A stretch of 64,000 bases of DNA from Heterobilharzia americana (taxonomy: Eukaryota; Platyhelminthes; Trematoda; Strigeidida; Schistosomatidae), in NCBI GenBank assembly GCA_944470555.2, contig OX104127.1:47048934-47112933 (forward strand), in the 5' to 3' direction. A model generated the notes under the pieces. It saw only the letters and a list, made by a program, of their open reading frames with translations, ran no database searches and had not been told where the DNA came from. The translations under genes were made by a program, and so were the position numbers. The first letter of the stretch is position 1. Each line of letters begins with the position of its first letter. This document shows, in pieces, positions 46,778 through 60,442 of this stretch.

Positions 46778-49700
46778 GGTGTGGTAATATCACTGTAGTA
46801 GAATTCTCCTTCCCACTTGATACAGTACAGTTTATTTCTACTAGAAAACCTTTTTTAAGCCTCGTTAGCATAGTTCTTGAATGTTCGATTACAACTTCAT
46901 TTCTGAGATCATTTTTAAGCCAAGTAAAATAATTTCATCATTCCATACCTATATGTCTTTGAAGTGAAAAAGTATAGTATCGACCTACAACCTGAATCGC
47001 CTTTAGGTTAGTACAAAGGATTTTGAGAACCACATTTTCAAATTTGTGTCCCTTCTTCGTTCTTGATATCAAAGTGGAGTATATATGGATCTGGACAAAA
47101 AAGCTCTGAATGTTAGGGAGTATTGAGTGGTTTTCCTTCGAAGATTGCCTTCTTTTTACAATGAGTGACACTGATACAAATGCAGTCAGGATATGAAAGT
47201 GTTGACTCAGCAACAATATCGTTATCATTCCATCATAACAGTTTGCTTCCACGAACTTTAATCATTCTGGCGGTATATACCAACATAACAACATTTAAGA
47301 ATTGATAAATTTGCTAAAAGAAACCCAGGCAGTGACCAATCGAGTTCTTTTTCCATATAACCTGAGGTTCAGCTACGGTATTCTGAACGCATTGTCATGG
47401 ATTATATTCTGTAAAATGTAATGTATATAGATCTAAGAAACGAGATTACTGACCCAATCACCTACCAAAAATTTTCAGAATATCAAAATATATTTCCCAA
47501 ACCAGTCAACTTACTTATAATTCTTTTTCCAGTAACTGGCAGTGTCGGTTAGGATCTTTTGAAAATGTGATGTAACTTCGTTGTATTTAGTTCATTCACT
47601 GTGAAAGTGAAGAAAAGTTTAAAAAAAGACTTTGAAACGATAGTCTAACTTCGTCTAAATTTCCTCGTAACACAACAGTGTTGACACTGCAAAATGACTT
47701 ATTGGCTTTATGTCTAGGATTTGATCAAAAAAACATATTTAAACACAGGTGATGTCGAACTTAAAAAGTAATTTGATACTCTGAAGGCAAGAAAAGGTAT
47801 CCATCAAGTGTTTAAGATAGATTCTTTTAACGAAGCTGATGTAAATTTATGGCAAGAATTATTCACACGATTTTATTTTATTTTGAAACCACTCATTGTA
47901 CAGAAAAAATTAAAGTTTATCTCTGACTGCTACAAATGTAAAGGATCTTCACTGCTTCAACCTTTTAAATTTCCGACCAAATAAAATTTATTGTTTGAAA
48001 AGAACGAAACAGAAACTATGAAAATGGGGTCTAGAATCTGAAGTTTTCAGGTTGGAAATTTGTCTGGACTGACAGATTTTAACGCAGCATTCACCACAAA
48101 GTGATATCAGTTTGAAAATCATTAAAAACCAGTCAGCGCTGATCAGATGTTCCGTCCTGGTTTTAAACTCCTCAGCAGTATTTACTCTCGACCTCATTAG
48201 GATGCAGTGATATTTTTCAGTATATTTTCATTCAATTATCCTTCAAAATGTCTTGTTATCCTTTGTATCAGAGGTTTCTATTTTCTCAAAAAATGTGTAT
48301 TTACTCGGTGAGTAGAATTTAAGAGAAAGCCTGTACCTTAAAAGTCAACGATTATTTAGGTCACCTGAATGACAAAACTGATTCTCAAGGTAAACATTTT
48401 TTGAGAACTTTGCAAAGTAGTAACATTTAATGCAAGCAGTTAAATTCTTTTGCGTTGTGAACCGAGTGACCCAATGAAGCTTGAGAAATAACTAAGGCTT
48501 TCTCTATCTGAATGGCTTTCTTCTCTCCGGAACTATGAAAGGCAATGGTGTGAAGAAAGACCACACTATGAGTTAAATTCCAATTTGTTGTCTCTAGGTG
48601 GGTTAAGACATTCATTATAACCCTTGAACGTCTTCATGGTATAATCGCTAGTCAGGACTTCAAAAGTGTGTTACCCTCTCAGTACATTTTTTAGAGACAC
48701 CAGGTAAACATTATAGACATATTTTTCAGATTAACCTTGGTTTTTAAACAGATTTCCCAATAAATGCTTCATCTTCAAACCTTCAGATAAACGAAAGATA
48801 CAGTATGCCGAATCTAATGAACAACCCAGCACAGGCCATTTAAAGCAAATTCTCTGAATCCATGTCACTTTGAGTTATTTTGCTTTCTTACTATATTGTC
48901 TCAAAAATAAAGCCGCCATGAAAATGAAGAAATTGTTTACTTACTTCTGTCTCCCCAAAAACTTTTTGTTCAGGTAATGTTCATCACGAAATAATATCAA
49001 CTGGAGAACCACTAAAAATCTAGCAACATCAGACACCTGTTTATTTATTTGCTTACTGAGATTCGTAAAATCTGTGAGCTCATCCTCTAAGTATGAAACA
49101 TTTCAATACATCCAAGACTTGGTCGCATTTAGAAGCGAGTTTGTCTCTGTTTACCTTCAAAAGTAGATTTCGTTTGGAGTTTTGAATGACAAACTTCAGA
49201 AGCATACGATATTCGCGCATGAGTAAGTTTAATATATATGAAGAAGACCAAAATCAGAAGTATTAACTGTCAAAAATATAGAGAAATTATCAAGTGAATG
49301 ATTTGACAGGTGAAAAAGATGACCAGTTGGTAGGATCCATTCTTTATTCAGCCACCGGTGATTTCCATCAGTTATAATGTCCCAAAAGGTCACATATTTG
49401 CTTAAACTTAATGATTTCATAAGAACCATTATCAAAGCTTGACAGAACAGTATCTTGATTAATGGGTTTCGAACGGAAATTTGCCGTAAATAAGGTTTAT
49501 ATTTGTATGTCCCTGAGCTTAAAAAAGTTCCAACCTTTCTCGTGGAGTCTTGTTCCAGACTCTTCAGGGAAATATTGAAAATTGAAACCAAAAGCTAATT
49601 CTATTAACCACAAAATAACTAACTAGGTTTCGCTACTTTATGAAACACTACTTTTGGAATTGAAGGGAAATGGCTTAAGTGGTTATTTCAGTAGTTGCTT

Positions 49701-52700
49701 CGGTGGGCTTTAGAGACCCTCTCCAAAGATACATAAATCAGTTTAAAAATGTGTATTTTATCCCGTTGTTCAACTTTGTTTTCTGTATCTGTGTTTTCTG
49801 AACTACGGTTCCTAACCTTTCAGTATGAGATAACCTCTAGTTATTTGATGTGTTTGTTGTTATTCATATTTCCCTTCACTGCGAATACAAGATAAATAGG
49901 TCGCAGGAAATATTATGGTCACGAACACATCATACAGCAAGAGATAAACACTAAATGATTGGTAATCACATCTTAGAAAACGATGATTACGTAATCAGTA
50001 TTGAACAAAGAGATTAACCACACATTTCTGAGCTCATTCAGCTGGGACTAGACTTCTCTGAGAACTGCTGAAATTACTTTATTTCAGATGCACTGAGACG
50101 TAAAAGTAACCATCGAAACGATACATATTTTTAAAAAATTACTTTGACTGTGAATCAACTCATCCAACAGAACCCGAAATGTGTCGTAAAACGCTTATTT
50201 ACGAGAGAGATAAAATATTTCAAATGAAAGCAGATACGGATATCAGAGAAGTCTTAGAGGAAAAAACCATCCTGAAAATCCAAAAAAAGTGTAACTGGAT
50301 AAGGCGTTTAAAAAAATAAATAATACAATTTGGATAGGTGCCGTATTACGTCTTTATCGTAGATGCACATCAGAAAAATACAGACTCACTCTAAACAGTA
50401 ACAAGGTCGAAGTGTACTTAAAAGTGACGATTCGGAACAGAAAGAACTGTATCTTTAAGGTAGACTTTAGTGAATGCGATGCTACACTCTTCGCAGAAAT
50501 ATCACATCATGTACTGAAACGTGTAACCAAATATGGTTGAATTTACACACAAGACCCGTTGAATTTCTTTGACCTGGAAAACTTGAAAAATCTCTGCCAT
50601 CGCGACTCATGCCTTATATTCAGGTCACAAAATATAGTATGAAAAGGGGAAAGTCCTGCAAAAAAGTTTCCTTTCTGTCGAAGAGGGAGGCATTACAGAA
50701 ACGTCGCATATCTGTTCACACCGTTCTGCAGTTAACAGAAGAGATGGACTGGATATTCCACAAATATAGTTAACTTTGGTGATTTGCACAAAAAGCCCCA
50801 GATAATGTACAAGGGGAGAATTCAACACATTTAAAATTCACCCTAATCCAGCATATTAGATTAGGCTGAATAGTAAAACAGTGGGGAAAATGAAAGAAAG
50901 GTCATAGCCACGGCAAAATAACAATGGATGTACCTCTTCTGTACAAAGAGTTGAGATTTTAATTATGCGGTTGCCGACTCACATCATCCTAAATGTTTAC
51001 TACCTGATTCGCACAAACTGCATAAGTCCCACTGACCCACTGGTTTATATTATGCAGCTAGATTGTATTTCTTTACGTTTGATGATACAGTTAAAAATTG
51101 GATGGATTATCAAAAAGGTAACCCCTGAATGAAACTTAGATGGTTACTTGACAGCTAAACATCAGACTCATACTGCTGGAAGCAGTCTTACCAGTGACAT
51201 GGAGATGTTGATAAATGAAACAAAGTATTTGTTTATGTTGCTATCTGCTGAATTATCACCCTGAGATTACACAAGTTTAACACACGTTAAATAATATATA
51301 TATGCCACATTAACTCGATGTATACTTTTTACCAAATGATTCAGTTCATAGTTGGTCTGCTTACATTCAGAATCATACGAATAAGACTTAGATGTAATGA
51401 CATCTACGTTGTAAGCCAGTAGCGCACTTTGATACAACGAAGCTTCATTTTGGCAAAACAGCACATCTTTTTGTAAGATTAGGTACTTTCTGTGCGTATC
51501 ATATTTTTAAAGAAATTGCCAGTCGGCGAACCGTTAACAACAATCATAATATTTTTTATATTAACAATGTACACTGACAAATTTTCAGAAACTACATACA
51601 GTCTCGGAGGCTAGGATTACGTCACATAAAACGGTGATCATCTAAATGTATCTATTTATAAGCAGCACTCAGTGATAAAGTAATGAAAAAATTGACGTCT
51701 TTAACCTGCATAAACTACTCATCAACTCTTGTCTTTAGTATATATGGAATTCACTCAGTTTTGTTTGTATGTTGCCAAATGCTGCTGAGTTTTAAGAAAC
51801 CAGTGTGCTTCTATCCTAGATACAGTGATACTTATGGGGTTGAAGGGGAAAATATCTTGAAGAAAGAAAACTAAAACTAAACTAGAACTTTTTTACCGAT
51901 AGATTTCAGTGATCAAAGTGTCAGCACTCAACTTCCTGATTGAGTGACTTTGTCTTGCAATATGGTTATTCAGTGATTTTACTAAAATTAGTGCTATTCC
52001 AATACAAGAAGTGCAGGTTTTAATGCAAGGATTACCTGAGGGGCAAACAAAGCTTGTTTTTTTACTCGCTAAAGAAAATTTTTAAGCATCTTTACACAAA
52101 GTTTTTGCTGCTAAATACATGAACATTGCAGCATGATCACTTTGTAATTAGGTTATTTGGTATATATTGCACTGAAATAATGAAGACTTCATGAAGGCAG
52201 TGATTAAAATACCAAAAAATGGGTCCAAAATTTACGTCACAAAATCAAAACGAGCAACGAGTGATCACAAATGTACTGAGGAATTCAGTGTTTTGAAAAG
52301 TTGATCGTGTGATAAATTTCCATCACACTTAGGAAAAAAATTTGTCAACCGGTATCTTTACTTCTATTATTCATTAATCCATCAAGTTTCAGGTAGAAGA
52401 TGAAAATAATGAATAGTTTGGAGATTCTATTCAGATCCACTTGAACTATCATTTAATTAAGTAATTGTTATCAAAATAAGATAAACTATGCTAATTTCAT
52501 TAAGGACGTCTCAAAAAAGAATGGTCAATGTCAATCATGAAATTTCTTTTCCTACACAATTTGCATATGAAAAAGAATACGTTGTCTTTACTAACAGCGA
52601 TAACACTACTCCTAGTGTTGCTTTTACCTATCTTCAATTAGAAAGAGCAATAAACTGAAGAAATTCGAGTCCCCGTAAAAACAACTATCTATATACACAT

Positions 52701-55700
52701 ATATATAGTATCAAACCCACTGAGTTTATATCCTGCGACATATCATATTAATACATCTGCATTCTATATTTAGTCGAGCATTCCGAACAGACTGTATTCA
52801 CTGCTACTCTTAAGACAAGCTTAATTGATTTCTGCCAACGGTGACTAAAAACTCATCATATTTATATGAGAAATTGATTTTTCCGTTTGTTTGCTTTCAC
52901 CTTTTGAAAATTTTACATCGAAAGCGACAAAAGGCAACAAAATGACTTCAGAAATTCCTTGTCGCGTGTTAATTAGTAACCTTTTTTCATCCGTGCTCTG
53001 TTAGCTGCCACCTAAGTGTACAAAAGTTGTTAGCCTGTTTCTCATGAAAATGAAAATAGATTTTTGATAAACTGCTTTTTGTCTTCTCCCCTCAAATATG
53101 AGAACTTGAAGCAGGTTGTGTGTTGAATAACGTTTCTGAAAAAAGAATAGGTAATAAATGTAGACTGTATTCATTCTATCCAAACACTTTTTTAAATTGT
53201 TCGTTGTATTTTGCAGGTCAGCTGATTAATTCAAAATGATGTAAAGAATAATCTTAAAAAAACATTTTTTTCTTTATATGTTAGCTTGCGTAATTATTAA
53301 AGCCCTCCACTTGAGTTACCTCGATCCCACCTAGTCCATATGACTCCATTATCAACTCAGTGAAGTTGAAACTTCACAATCAAATCCATCGGGATGATCT
53401 CCATCAAACGGCATAGTACAACAGCAAAATAAAATGCCTTCAAGACTGGAATTTAGCTTAATCAAGACACTTTACAAGTGTTTATATTTTATACTCTGTA
53501 GTACTTCCTTTGTTGGCAATAATGTGGAAATAAAATTTGCATCGAATATCGGAATCAGTTGGTCATTTGTTAATAAGTTATAAATGGCGGTTTATAAATT
53601 AAGCTACTTTTATTAATATGCACAAGTAACGTCACTGAAGAGTGGGCATATAAACTTCATTTGTAACTAGCAACATCACTGTGCTGAACTCATATGATCC
53701 CGATCTAATAAGTTTAGCAATTTTATGAGATGGTGGAAAATTCAGCATGATAGAATATTTTTCTGGAAGAATGCAAGCTGAAAATTCAAAGACACAGAGA
53801 AATATAATTTCGTATCCATATGTTGCTGCTGGCATTCGTAATTCTGGAAGTACTAAGTCAGCCAGGTTTCTCCCACTGCTTAACACTTCAGCATCAAGCT
53901 GAACATCCATTTCTGTTAAATCCATAGTAAATGTTTGCATTGTGGAGATAATTAATGTTGACTGGCTCGAGCAGGTCGGCAGGAAACCCTGAACCTAGAT
54001 TGGCATGTAGTAATATTTGCCCACTATGATATTATTTGGTTTCGTTCGATATATAACTGAAGTGAAATAATATCATTGTGTGTAAATATACATTTCAGAC
54101 ATATTTATCATAAATCGATTTCTGTACTCAAATGTAATCAAGAAAGATGAGATGTCAATCATAAAAGTAATTTAATATTAGTGACCAGTTATTATAATGT
54201 GCTTTTAGTCTCAATTTCTCTGAGATACTTTTATTAAATTTATAAAAAGGAAATTAGCATCAGACTGTAAGTGAATAGATAGTGAATAACCTAAAGCCAA
54301 GCTTGTCACATCCTTTTGGGTATTATTTTCAATCATCTCATTTGTTTACATTATTTTCCGATAGACACTTGCGAAAACTTGAAAAAGCTATTTATCTGAA
54401 AGAAATTAAATTTGCTTACCACAAAAATAATTGGAATTAGTTACCAAATGAAGTGGAGGTCAGTTCAATGGTTGTATTCTTATGTTATATTTTTTGATAA
54501 TCTAAATAATGATTCATAACAGTTTCTTTCATTACTTTTCATGTGGAATTGCTGACGCACGAGAGCAGCTATAGTATCTTTTTGTTTAAAAAATTTATTT
54601 CGAGAAGTTTACAAGTTTTTTCATGGTTCCACGTGAAGAACTAATCAACATCACTCCTATCAAAACACTAAATTAGTTTCAAGCTCATTTTCTTTCAACA
54701 TATTTTAAATGTTATCATCCTCGAATTTAAAATGGTGGACGCTACTTTGGCACTTATCAACACTTAATATTTACTCATATCCATTAAATCGTAAGGTGAG
54801 TGAAGGCGATCCACATCTTGATCTAATGTGCTTGGTGGTAGGTATAATTGGAATTCTTGATTCACTTATCAGCTTAATCTACTTGAAGCCCGGCAAGTGA
54901 TTGTGTTCCAAATGGAACTGGAACGTAATACATAACACTTCAGATGCCAGAGCGACATTCACTAAGACACTGAATGGGGGCATTCGAAAAAGTTTGCTTT
55001 TCAAACCTAATAGAAGTATTTTACGGTCAGTCCAGTCGAATTTCCACTGACATGAACAATTTTAGTAGGACATGCATATGTGCACGGGAAAATAAATGTT
55101 ATAAAGTGTATTAGATTAAATCAATACATACAAGTCAATCAAACAAAAGCCAGTCACCTCTAAAATTTTTACGTGATTTATTTTTAGGGAGTAGTATATT
55201 ACTTCATACTGAACTATTCAAGTACCATTCTACACAAAAATCGCTGATTCTTAGTTTGACAGTAATCATCAGTAGTTTCAGTGAATCGATTCAGGTATAA
55301 CAGCTCTTAAGAGAAGTTTTAATGAGTAAGTGGTATTTCATGAAGACCTAAATGCTTCATTGCATGAATTTTAGAATTAAATCAAAATATTCCCAATATG
55401 AAGATTAGTTAGGATTGATTCATTAGACTGCAACATTTGTAATTAAAGAGCAGTCAAAAATGCTGTTTCTAGCACCAGTCAGTGATAATGTATTCAATAC
55501 AAAACCGGATGATAGTGAGGCGTTTCGCTGATAACTTTCAAAACACAGCAAAGCCAACAGTTTTTGAATGGTTGTTTGGCGAATGCATAATGCATGCTTG
55601 GGTCATCAATAGTTCAATTCAGAATAATTCCACTTTGGGTTTCTCATCACACTTTTATTTGAGTAAAACCGTAGTAAACTAATACAACCGTGATTCCTGC

Positions 55701-58227
55701 TTTTGACATTTTTATTTCATTACTTTAGTTACTAATTATTGACTAAACCTCATGTTTATTTGGGAGAAGTCAGCCTCATCTTCAAAAAAAATGACGTAAT
55801 GAAAGTCAAAAACTGACTACTACAAATGTCAAATCAGCTGCTGGTATCGTTTCTGTTTGCGTGCATTCATTTGCCTTTTATTTGATGCAGTGAATCATCC
55901 AATCTTTGAAAATAATGCATTTTTTCACAATATAGTTTTCCAGTTGCTACAACAACAACTAATCTACGGTACTTTCAATTGCTATGCAGGCATACGTATA
56001 TACGTGAGTAAGGAAGTCAAGATTAATTGAAAACAGTATCGTTTACTTTGCGCAAAAACTCAAAAACTCGAATTAAAAACAGTGAGCTCATTAGAATAAT
56101 GATGTTTCAACTACCTTCAAAATATGAGGAACACTTTTTGATCTCATAAAAGCATGTATGCACTTGTAAAAGAGATTCCTTCACTAGTTTTGAGATATAT
56201 ATTCTAAATTAGCTATTGATACATCATAATTACTCCCACTTTATTGTAATCTAAATAAATTAAAGTACATGGAAATCACTGGTTCCGTGAATTTTTTAAG
56301 CAGTATTGCATTCTTATTTATCATCATTTTCCAACCAACGTCATGAAATGCGTACCACGGTTTGAAAGTCAGCTCCAAAAGAGTTTAGAGTTAAGTTATT
56401 TGAATCTTAAAGGTAATACAAAGTTTTTTTGGGTGGGTATTCCGTTGAAAACATCAAGAAACATCTTTCTACACATATGGCCTTTATATCTTAGCAGACA
56501 TGATGTGCATCTAAGTAAATTTTCAGAACATCTTACTAGGTGTGCAATAATATTTATATTCACAAATAATAGTTACTTTCATCACCCCGTACTGTTGTGA
56601 TAGGCTTACTGCCGTTTGCGTGGATCTAACTAAAATCTATTAAACGCCACCACGTTGATTTCTTCTAAACTAGTGACGACACTGGCAAACAATGATCGAT
56701 AAAGTTAGTTCACTGTCAAAGATCAGACACTTTGAAACTGACTGCTTTGCAGAGACCGATCCAAGTGTAGGCCAATATTCCTACACACCATAAATTGAAC
56801 ATGCCACGGAAGCAGATATGGCACCTACTGCTCTTATCATTATGACTGAAAAATGATATGTAGTTGAGCAGCGAAAATGTTCTTCAGTGCAGTGAATCTA
56901 ATTATATCCAAATAATTCAAAGAATATTTCACTGACTGATGTGGTGGTGAATATTTTTCACATATTATTATCATAGCAGTGAGGACAGAAATTAATTGAT
57001 CTTTGTACTTAAAGGCTGTTGAATAATTATTGGTATAAATGGTCACCAATTGTTTCATTTATTTCACACGACATACTTTCTGAGAGTCAACATAATTTTA
57101 AAGCATTCAAAACCAAAAGACATTATCAGTAACAATGTTTAGAAAATAAGTTTGCTTCATCTGGCCTGTGATACATGGATATTGTTATTTTCTTTTATTA
57201 GTTTTTTAAATCAGCTGCGCCTGATGCACAACCTTCAATTCCATGCAGTTTTACTTTTAGACTAAGATGGAATCAATGTGAATATTTCAAGAAACCGTGG
57301 CTTTTAGACTCATTATTGATATTAAGTGATGAGTGAAGGTAAAATGGTAATCTTGGACGTAGTGGGATCCAGAACAGAGGTCTACGGGTTAACAGTCAGG
57401 TACTGTGTGAACTGGGTAGTGGAACCCAACAGCACCTCAGGTCATGACTTAACTTTATTTACCATAAGTTCTTCTTGGCGGCTATGGGAACTCGTGATAA
57501 GAAAACTGTCTGTACATCATAGTCACACTAGCTGCTCTGCCAGGTTTTCTCAGCACAATCTAAATAGAATTTGGTAGGGAGGCGTGCATCATGTTGATTA
57601 TCAGCAATACTATTCGATTGGCGACTGATTTGAAGCGATTGCGGTTTGTAATGGTGTACTTCAGGTAATGGAAACTGATTTTCTTCAACCAGTTAAGCCT
57701 TTGATCAGTTTTATTTTTCAAAATCTGATATTTGAAAGATTAAATCTTCAATCTATCAGTAGTCAAATCACATACTTAAATGAGTCATTTAAGTCTTCTA
57801 TAAATTTAGAAATTGGTTTCACGCTGTTCAACAAGGTTTATTATGCATTCTTAGCCAGGTTACATACCATCTTGGGAAGTTCAGAAGTTGTGACCAACGG
57901 CTAATTCTAGATTGGTTGCTATGAAGTAGGTAAGCTGATGGATGTTTTGTGAAATAATGTGATAATTGCACTAGAACTGCCTGACCAGTTTCAGTGTCAC
58001 TTCTCTCAGAGATTCCAAAACCATTTTAGTAACTGCAATTGTGAAGAGCTAATCCATGCTCTTATTTCTGTTTATTTGACCACATCTAGTATACATTTCC
58101 TGATAATCATTGTTTATAATGCAGGTGATCTGTGATGTTACATCTATGGTGCTTATGCTTAATTCGCTGTCAAATGCCTACCTCTTTCTCGGTACAAATT
58201 GTGAGTCATACCATTCCATTACTAGTC
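46778..58227. other. Long AT-rich stretch with no gene or element recognised
   Basis: About 11.4 kb. The longest frames (49229-49591 minus, 120 residues; 53632-53940 minus, 102 residues) are hydrophobic or low in information and match nothing I know. A 20-mer shared with 13.6 kb lies at 49680-49699. No hammerhead, tRNA-like or retrotransposon sequence was recognised, making this the emptiest part of the window. It could contain introns or regulatory DNA that cannot be seen by eye. Confidence 0.45.
49655..49720 (+). repeat. Scrap shared with the 13.6 kb dispersed repeat
   Basis: TGGTTATTTCAGTAGTTGCT at 49680-49699 is identical to the minus strand of 13587-13606, with weaker similarity on both sides (GGAAATGGCTTAAG with GGAAACTTAAC, and CGGTGGGCTTT with GGGTGCTGTTT). 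Confidence 0.5.
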
Positions 58228-58239
58228 AAATAATGAAAA
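58228..58239. repeat. Left target-site duplication of RTE copy C
   Basis: AAATAATGAAAA, identical to 61496-61507. It is followed by a T-run and (TAT)n, the tail of the element read on the plus strand. Confidence 0.88.
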
Positions 58240-58253
58240 TTTTTTTATTATTA

Positions 58254-58681
58254 TTAGTCCCTTGGGTTCCTAGTGGAACATAGGGCTTCAGTAGCACGTC
58301 TCCAGTGACCTCTGTTCTCTGAGATCTTTTGAACCTGGTCCCACGACAGCCCAGAAGCTCTCATTTCCTCCTCGCACGATCTCCTCCATGTCACCCTCGG
58401 AAGTCCAACTCGTCGCTTCCCATGGGGATTCCACTCGAGCAACTGGCCTGACGCGTGATGTCCTCAGTCGGCCTTCTCAGTGCATGGCCAATCCATCTCC
58501 ACTTCCTCCCAGTGCATATTTGTTGCGTGATAGGTTCTTGGTTGGTTCGTTCCCAGAGTTCCTTGTTGCTTATTCTTTCTGGCCATCTGATCTTCAGTAG
58601 CGAGCCAGCGTAGGCAGTTGTTGATGAATGTCTGTAGTTTATTGGAAATCCCTTTCGTAACGCGCCAAGTCTCTCAACCAT
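58254..58681 (-). pseudogene. RTE copy C C-terminal region, frameshifted
   Basis: Two frames, 58391-58681 and 58254-58442, give the same residues as copy B, with the same frameshift near 58432. The end EALCSTRNPRD runs straight into TAA TAA, so the tail supplies the stop codon and there is no separate 3' untranslated region. Confidence 0.92.
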
Positions 58682-59881
58682 ACAAGAGCACTGACTTGAC
58701 GTTGGTGTTGAAAATCCGTATCTTGTTCCACATGCTGAGTGCAGAAGATCTCCACACTGGTTTCAGGCTAATGAACGCCTGTCTTGCTTTTCCGATTCTG
58801 ACTTTGACGTCCTCGTCCGTCCCGCCTGTAGTTGAAACAGTGCTTCCTAGATAGGTGAAGGAGGTTACTTCCTTCAAGTTTCTCCCGTTGACGGTGATTG
58901 GAGTTTGTTGTTGTTGTTGTTGATGGTGGTGGTGCGGTATCTTCATCACCTCTGTCTTCTCTATATTCACTTGAAGTCCCGTCTTCGCTGCCTCTTCTAT
59001 CAACTTGTTAGTTTTTGCCTGCAGATCTTCAAGTTTGTGTGACATTAGGCATAAGTCATCGGCGAAATCCAAGTCTTCTAGGTTCTTTTCCGTCGTCCAG
59101 TGTATCCCCCTCTTCTCGCTGCCTACTGTTTGCTGCATGATCCAGTCGACCACAATCAGGAATATCATGGGGGATAGTAGGCAACCTTGTTTCACTCCTG
59201 TCTTCACTTCACTTCAAAAGCATCACTGAGCTTCCCATTGTGAATTACTTGGCATGTGGCATCTTCATATAGTTGTTGGATGAGGCGGATAAAGGTTTGC
59301 GGTATTCCGTAGTAGTGAAGCAGTTTCCAAATTACTTCTCGGTCGACGCTGTTGGAGGCCTTCTCAAAGTCGATGAAGTTGAGACAGAGAGCTGATTGCC
59401 ATTCTATGCTCTGTTCTATGATGATGCGAAGCGTTGCAATTTGGTCTGCACATGATTTGTACTTCCTGAAGCCTGCCTGTTCCGGTCATAGTTTTGAATC
59501 CAGTGCATCTTTAAGCCTCTCTAGGATGATGCGGCTTAATATTTTACTTGGGGTGGACAGGAGAGTGATTCCTCGCCAGTCCTTGCAAACACTGAGGTCT
59601 CCCTTCTTCGGGAGTTTGACGAAGTAACCCTTCTTCCAATCGCCAGGTATCTTCTCTTCCTTCCACACCTTCTGCAATAGTGATGTGAGCATGTCCGCTG
59701 TTGTCTCTGCGTCTGTTCTCAGTGCTTCTGGCGGTATCCCATCTGGGCCTGCTGCTTTCCCGCATTTCAGTAGCTTTATGGCGTTCAGGACTCCCATTTC
59801 TGTTGGAGGATTTATGTTCACTTGTAGTTCAGCGGCTGCAGGTGGTATTTCTGGACGAAGTGCAGGTGGTGGTCGATTCAA
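58674..59881 (-). pseudogene. RTE copy C reverse transcriptase, broken by frameshifts
   Basis: 59486-59881 (131 residues) carries the fingers: GKAAGPDGIPPEAL, then DWKKGYFVKLPKKGDLS and DWRGITLLSTPSKILSRI. Between 59207 and 59486, register changes give FRKYKSCADQIATLRIIIEQ and DFEKASNSVDREV: the motif A Asp is kept, but FD is replaced by SN. Near 59212 a tandem GAAGT duplication shifts the frame just before VKQGCLLSP. 58674-59207 (177 residues) carries LDFADDLCLMSHKLEDLQ with the catalytic FADD box intact, then NIEKTEVMKIPHHHHQQQQQ and FTYLGSTVSTTGGTDEDVK. It would synthesise cDNA at the nicked target; it is not functional as read. Confidence 0.93.
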
Positions 59882-60442
59882 GAGCTTCTTGAAGTGGTCG
59901 GCCCATCGTTTCCTCTGTTTCTCTTCTTTTGTAATTAAATTTCATTCTTCATCTTTTATTGGTTTCATCTGTGTTGGTCTCTTCCTAAATAGCAACCTGG
60001 TTATTTGATACAATGTCGTCAGGTCTCTCTTACCTGCAGCCTGTTCTGCTTCACTTGCCAGTGTTTCGTAGAAGTGTCTTTTGTCTTTGCGTGCACTCTT
60101 CTTCACTTCTTTGTCCAGTGTAGTGTTTTATACATTGTGCTCAGTTCCTCTTGTCGTTGAGCATCCTTGCACTGGTTTATCTTCTGCTTCACTATCCTCC
60201 TCTCCTCTATCAGCTTCCAGGTATCCGTCGAGATCCATTCCTTATCTTCTTTCTTCTTCCTTCCTAATACTGTTGTGCAGGTTTCTTTCCACATCTCTTT
60301 CAAAGACTTCCAGTGTTCTTCCACACAGGTTTCTTCAGGGATGTTGCTCGATGTCTCCCATTTTGTCTTGATGGCTGCCTTGAAGATCTCCTTTGTAGTT
60401 TCATCCTTCAGTTTCCGAGTGTTGTACTTGAATTGAGGTCTA
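59882..60442 (-). pseudogene. RTE copy C linker region, broken
   Basis: A piece at 60103-60324 has EEHWKSLKEMWKETC, LGRKKKEDKEWISTDTWKL and KINQCKDAQRQEELSTMYK, matching the intact linker of copy A (30621-31169). The stretch between 59882 and 60103 continues the match only when the register is changed. It leads to the NRPPP segment at the start of the reverse transcriptase part. Confidence 0.85.

Noticed and set aside
49229..49591. 120-residue minus-strand frame
   Set aside because: Composition is that of AT-rich chance frames, with no motif, neighbour or splice signals that I can support.
59352..60436. Plus-strand open frames inside RTE copy C
   Set aside because: Antisense shadows of the minus-strand reverse transcriptase and linker.
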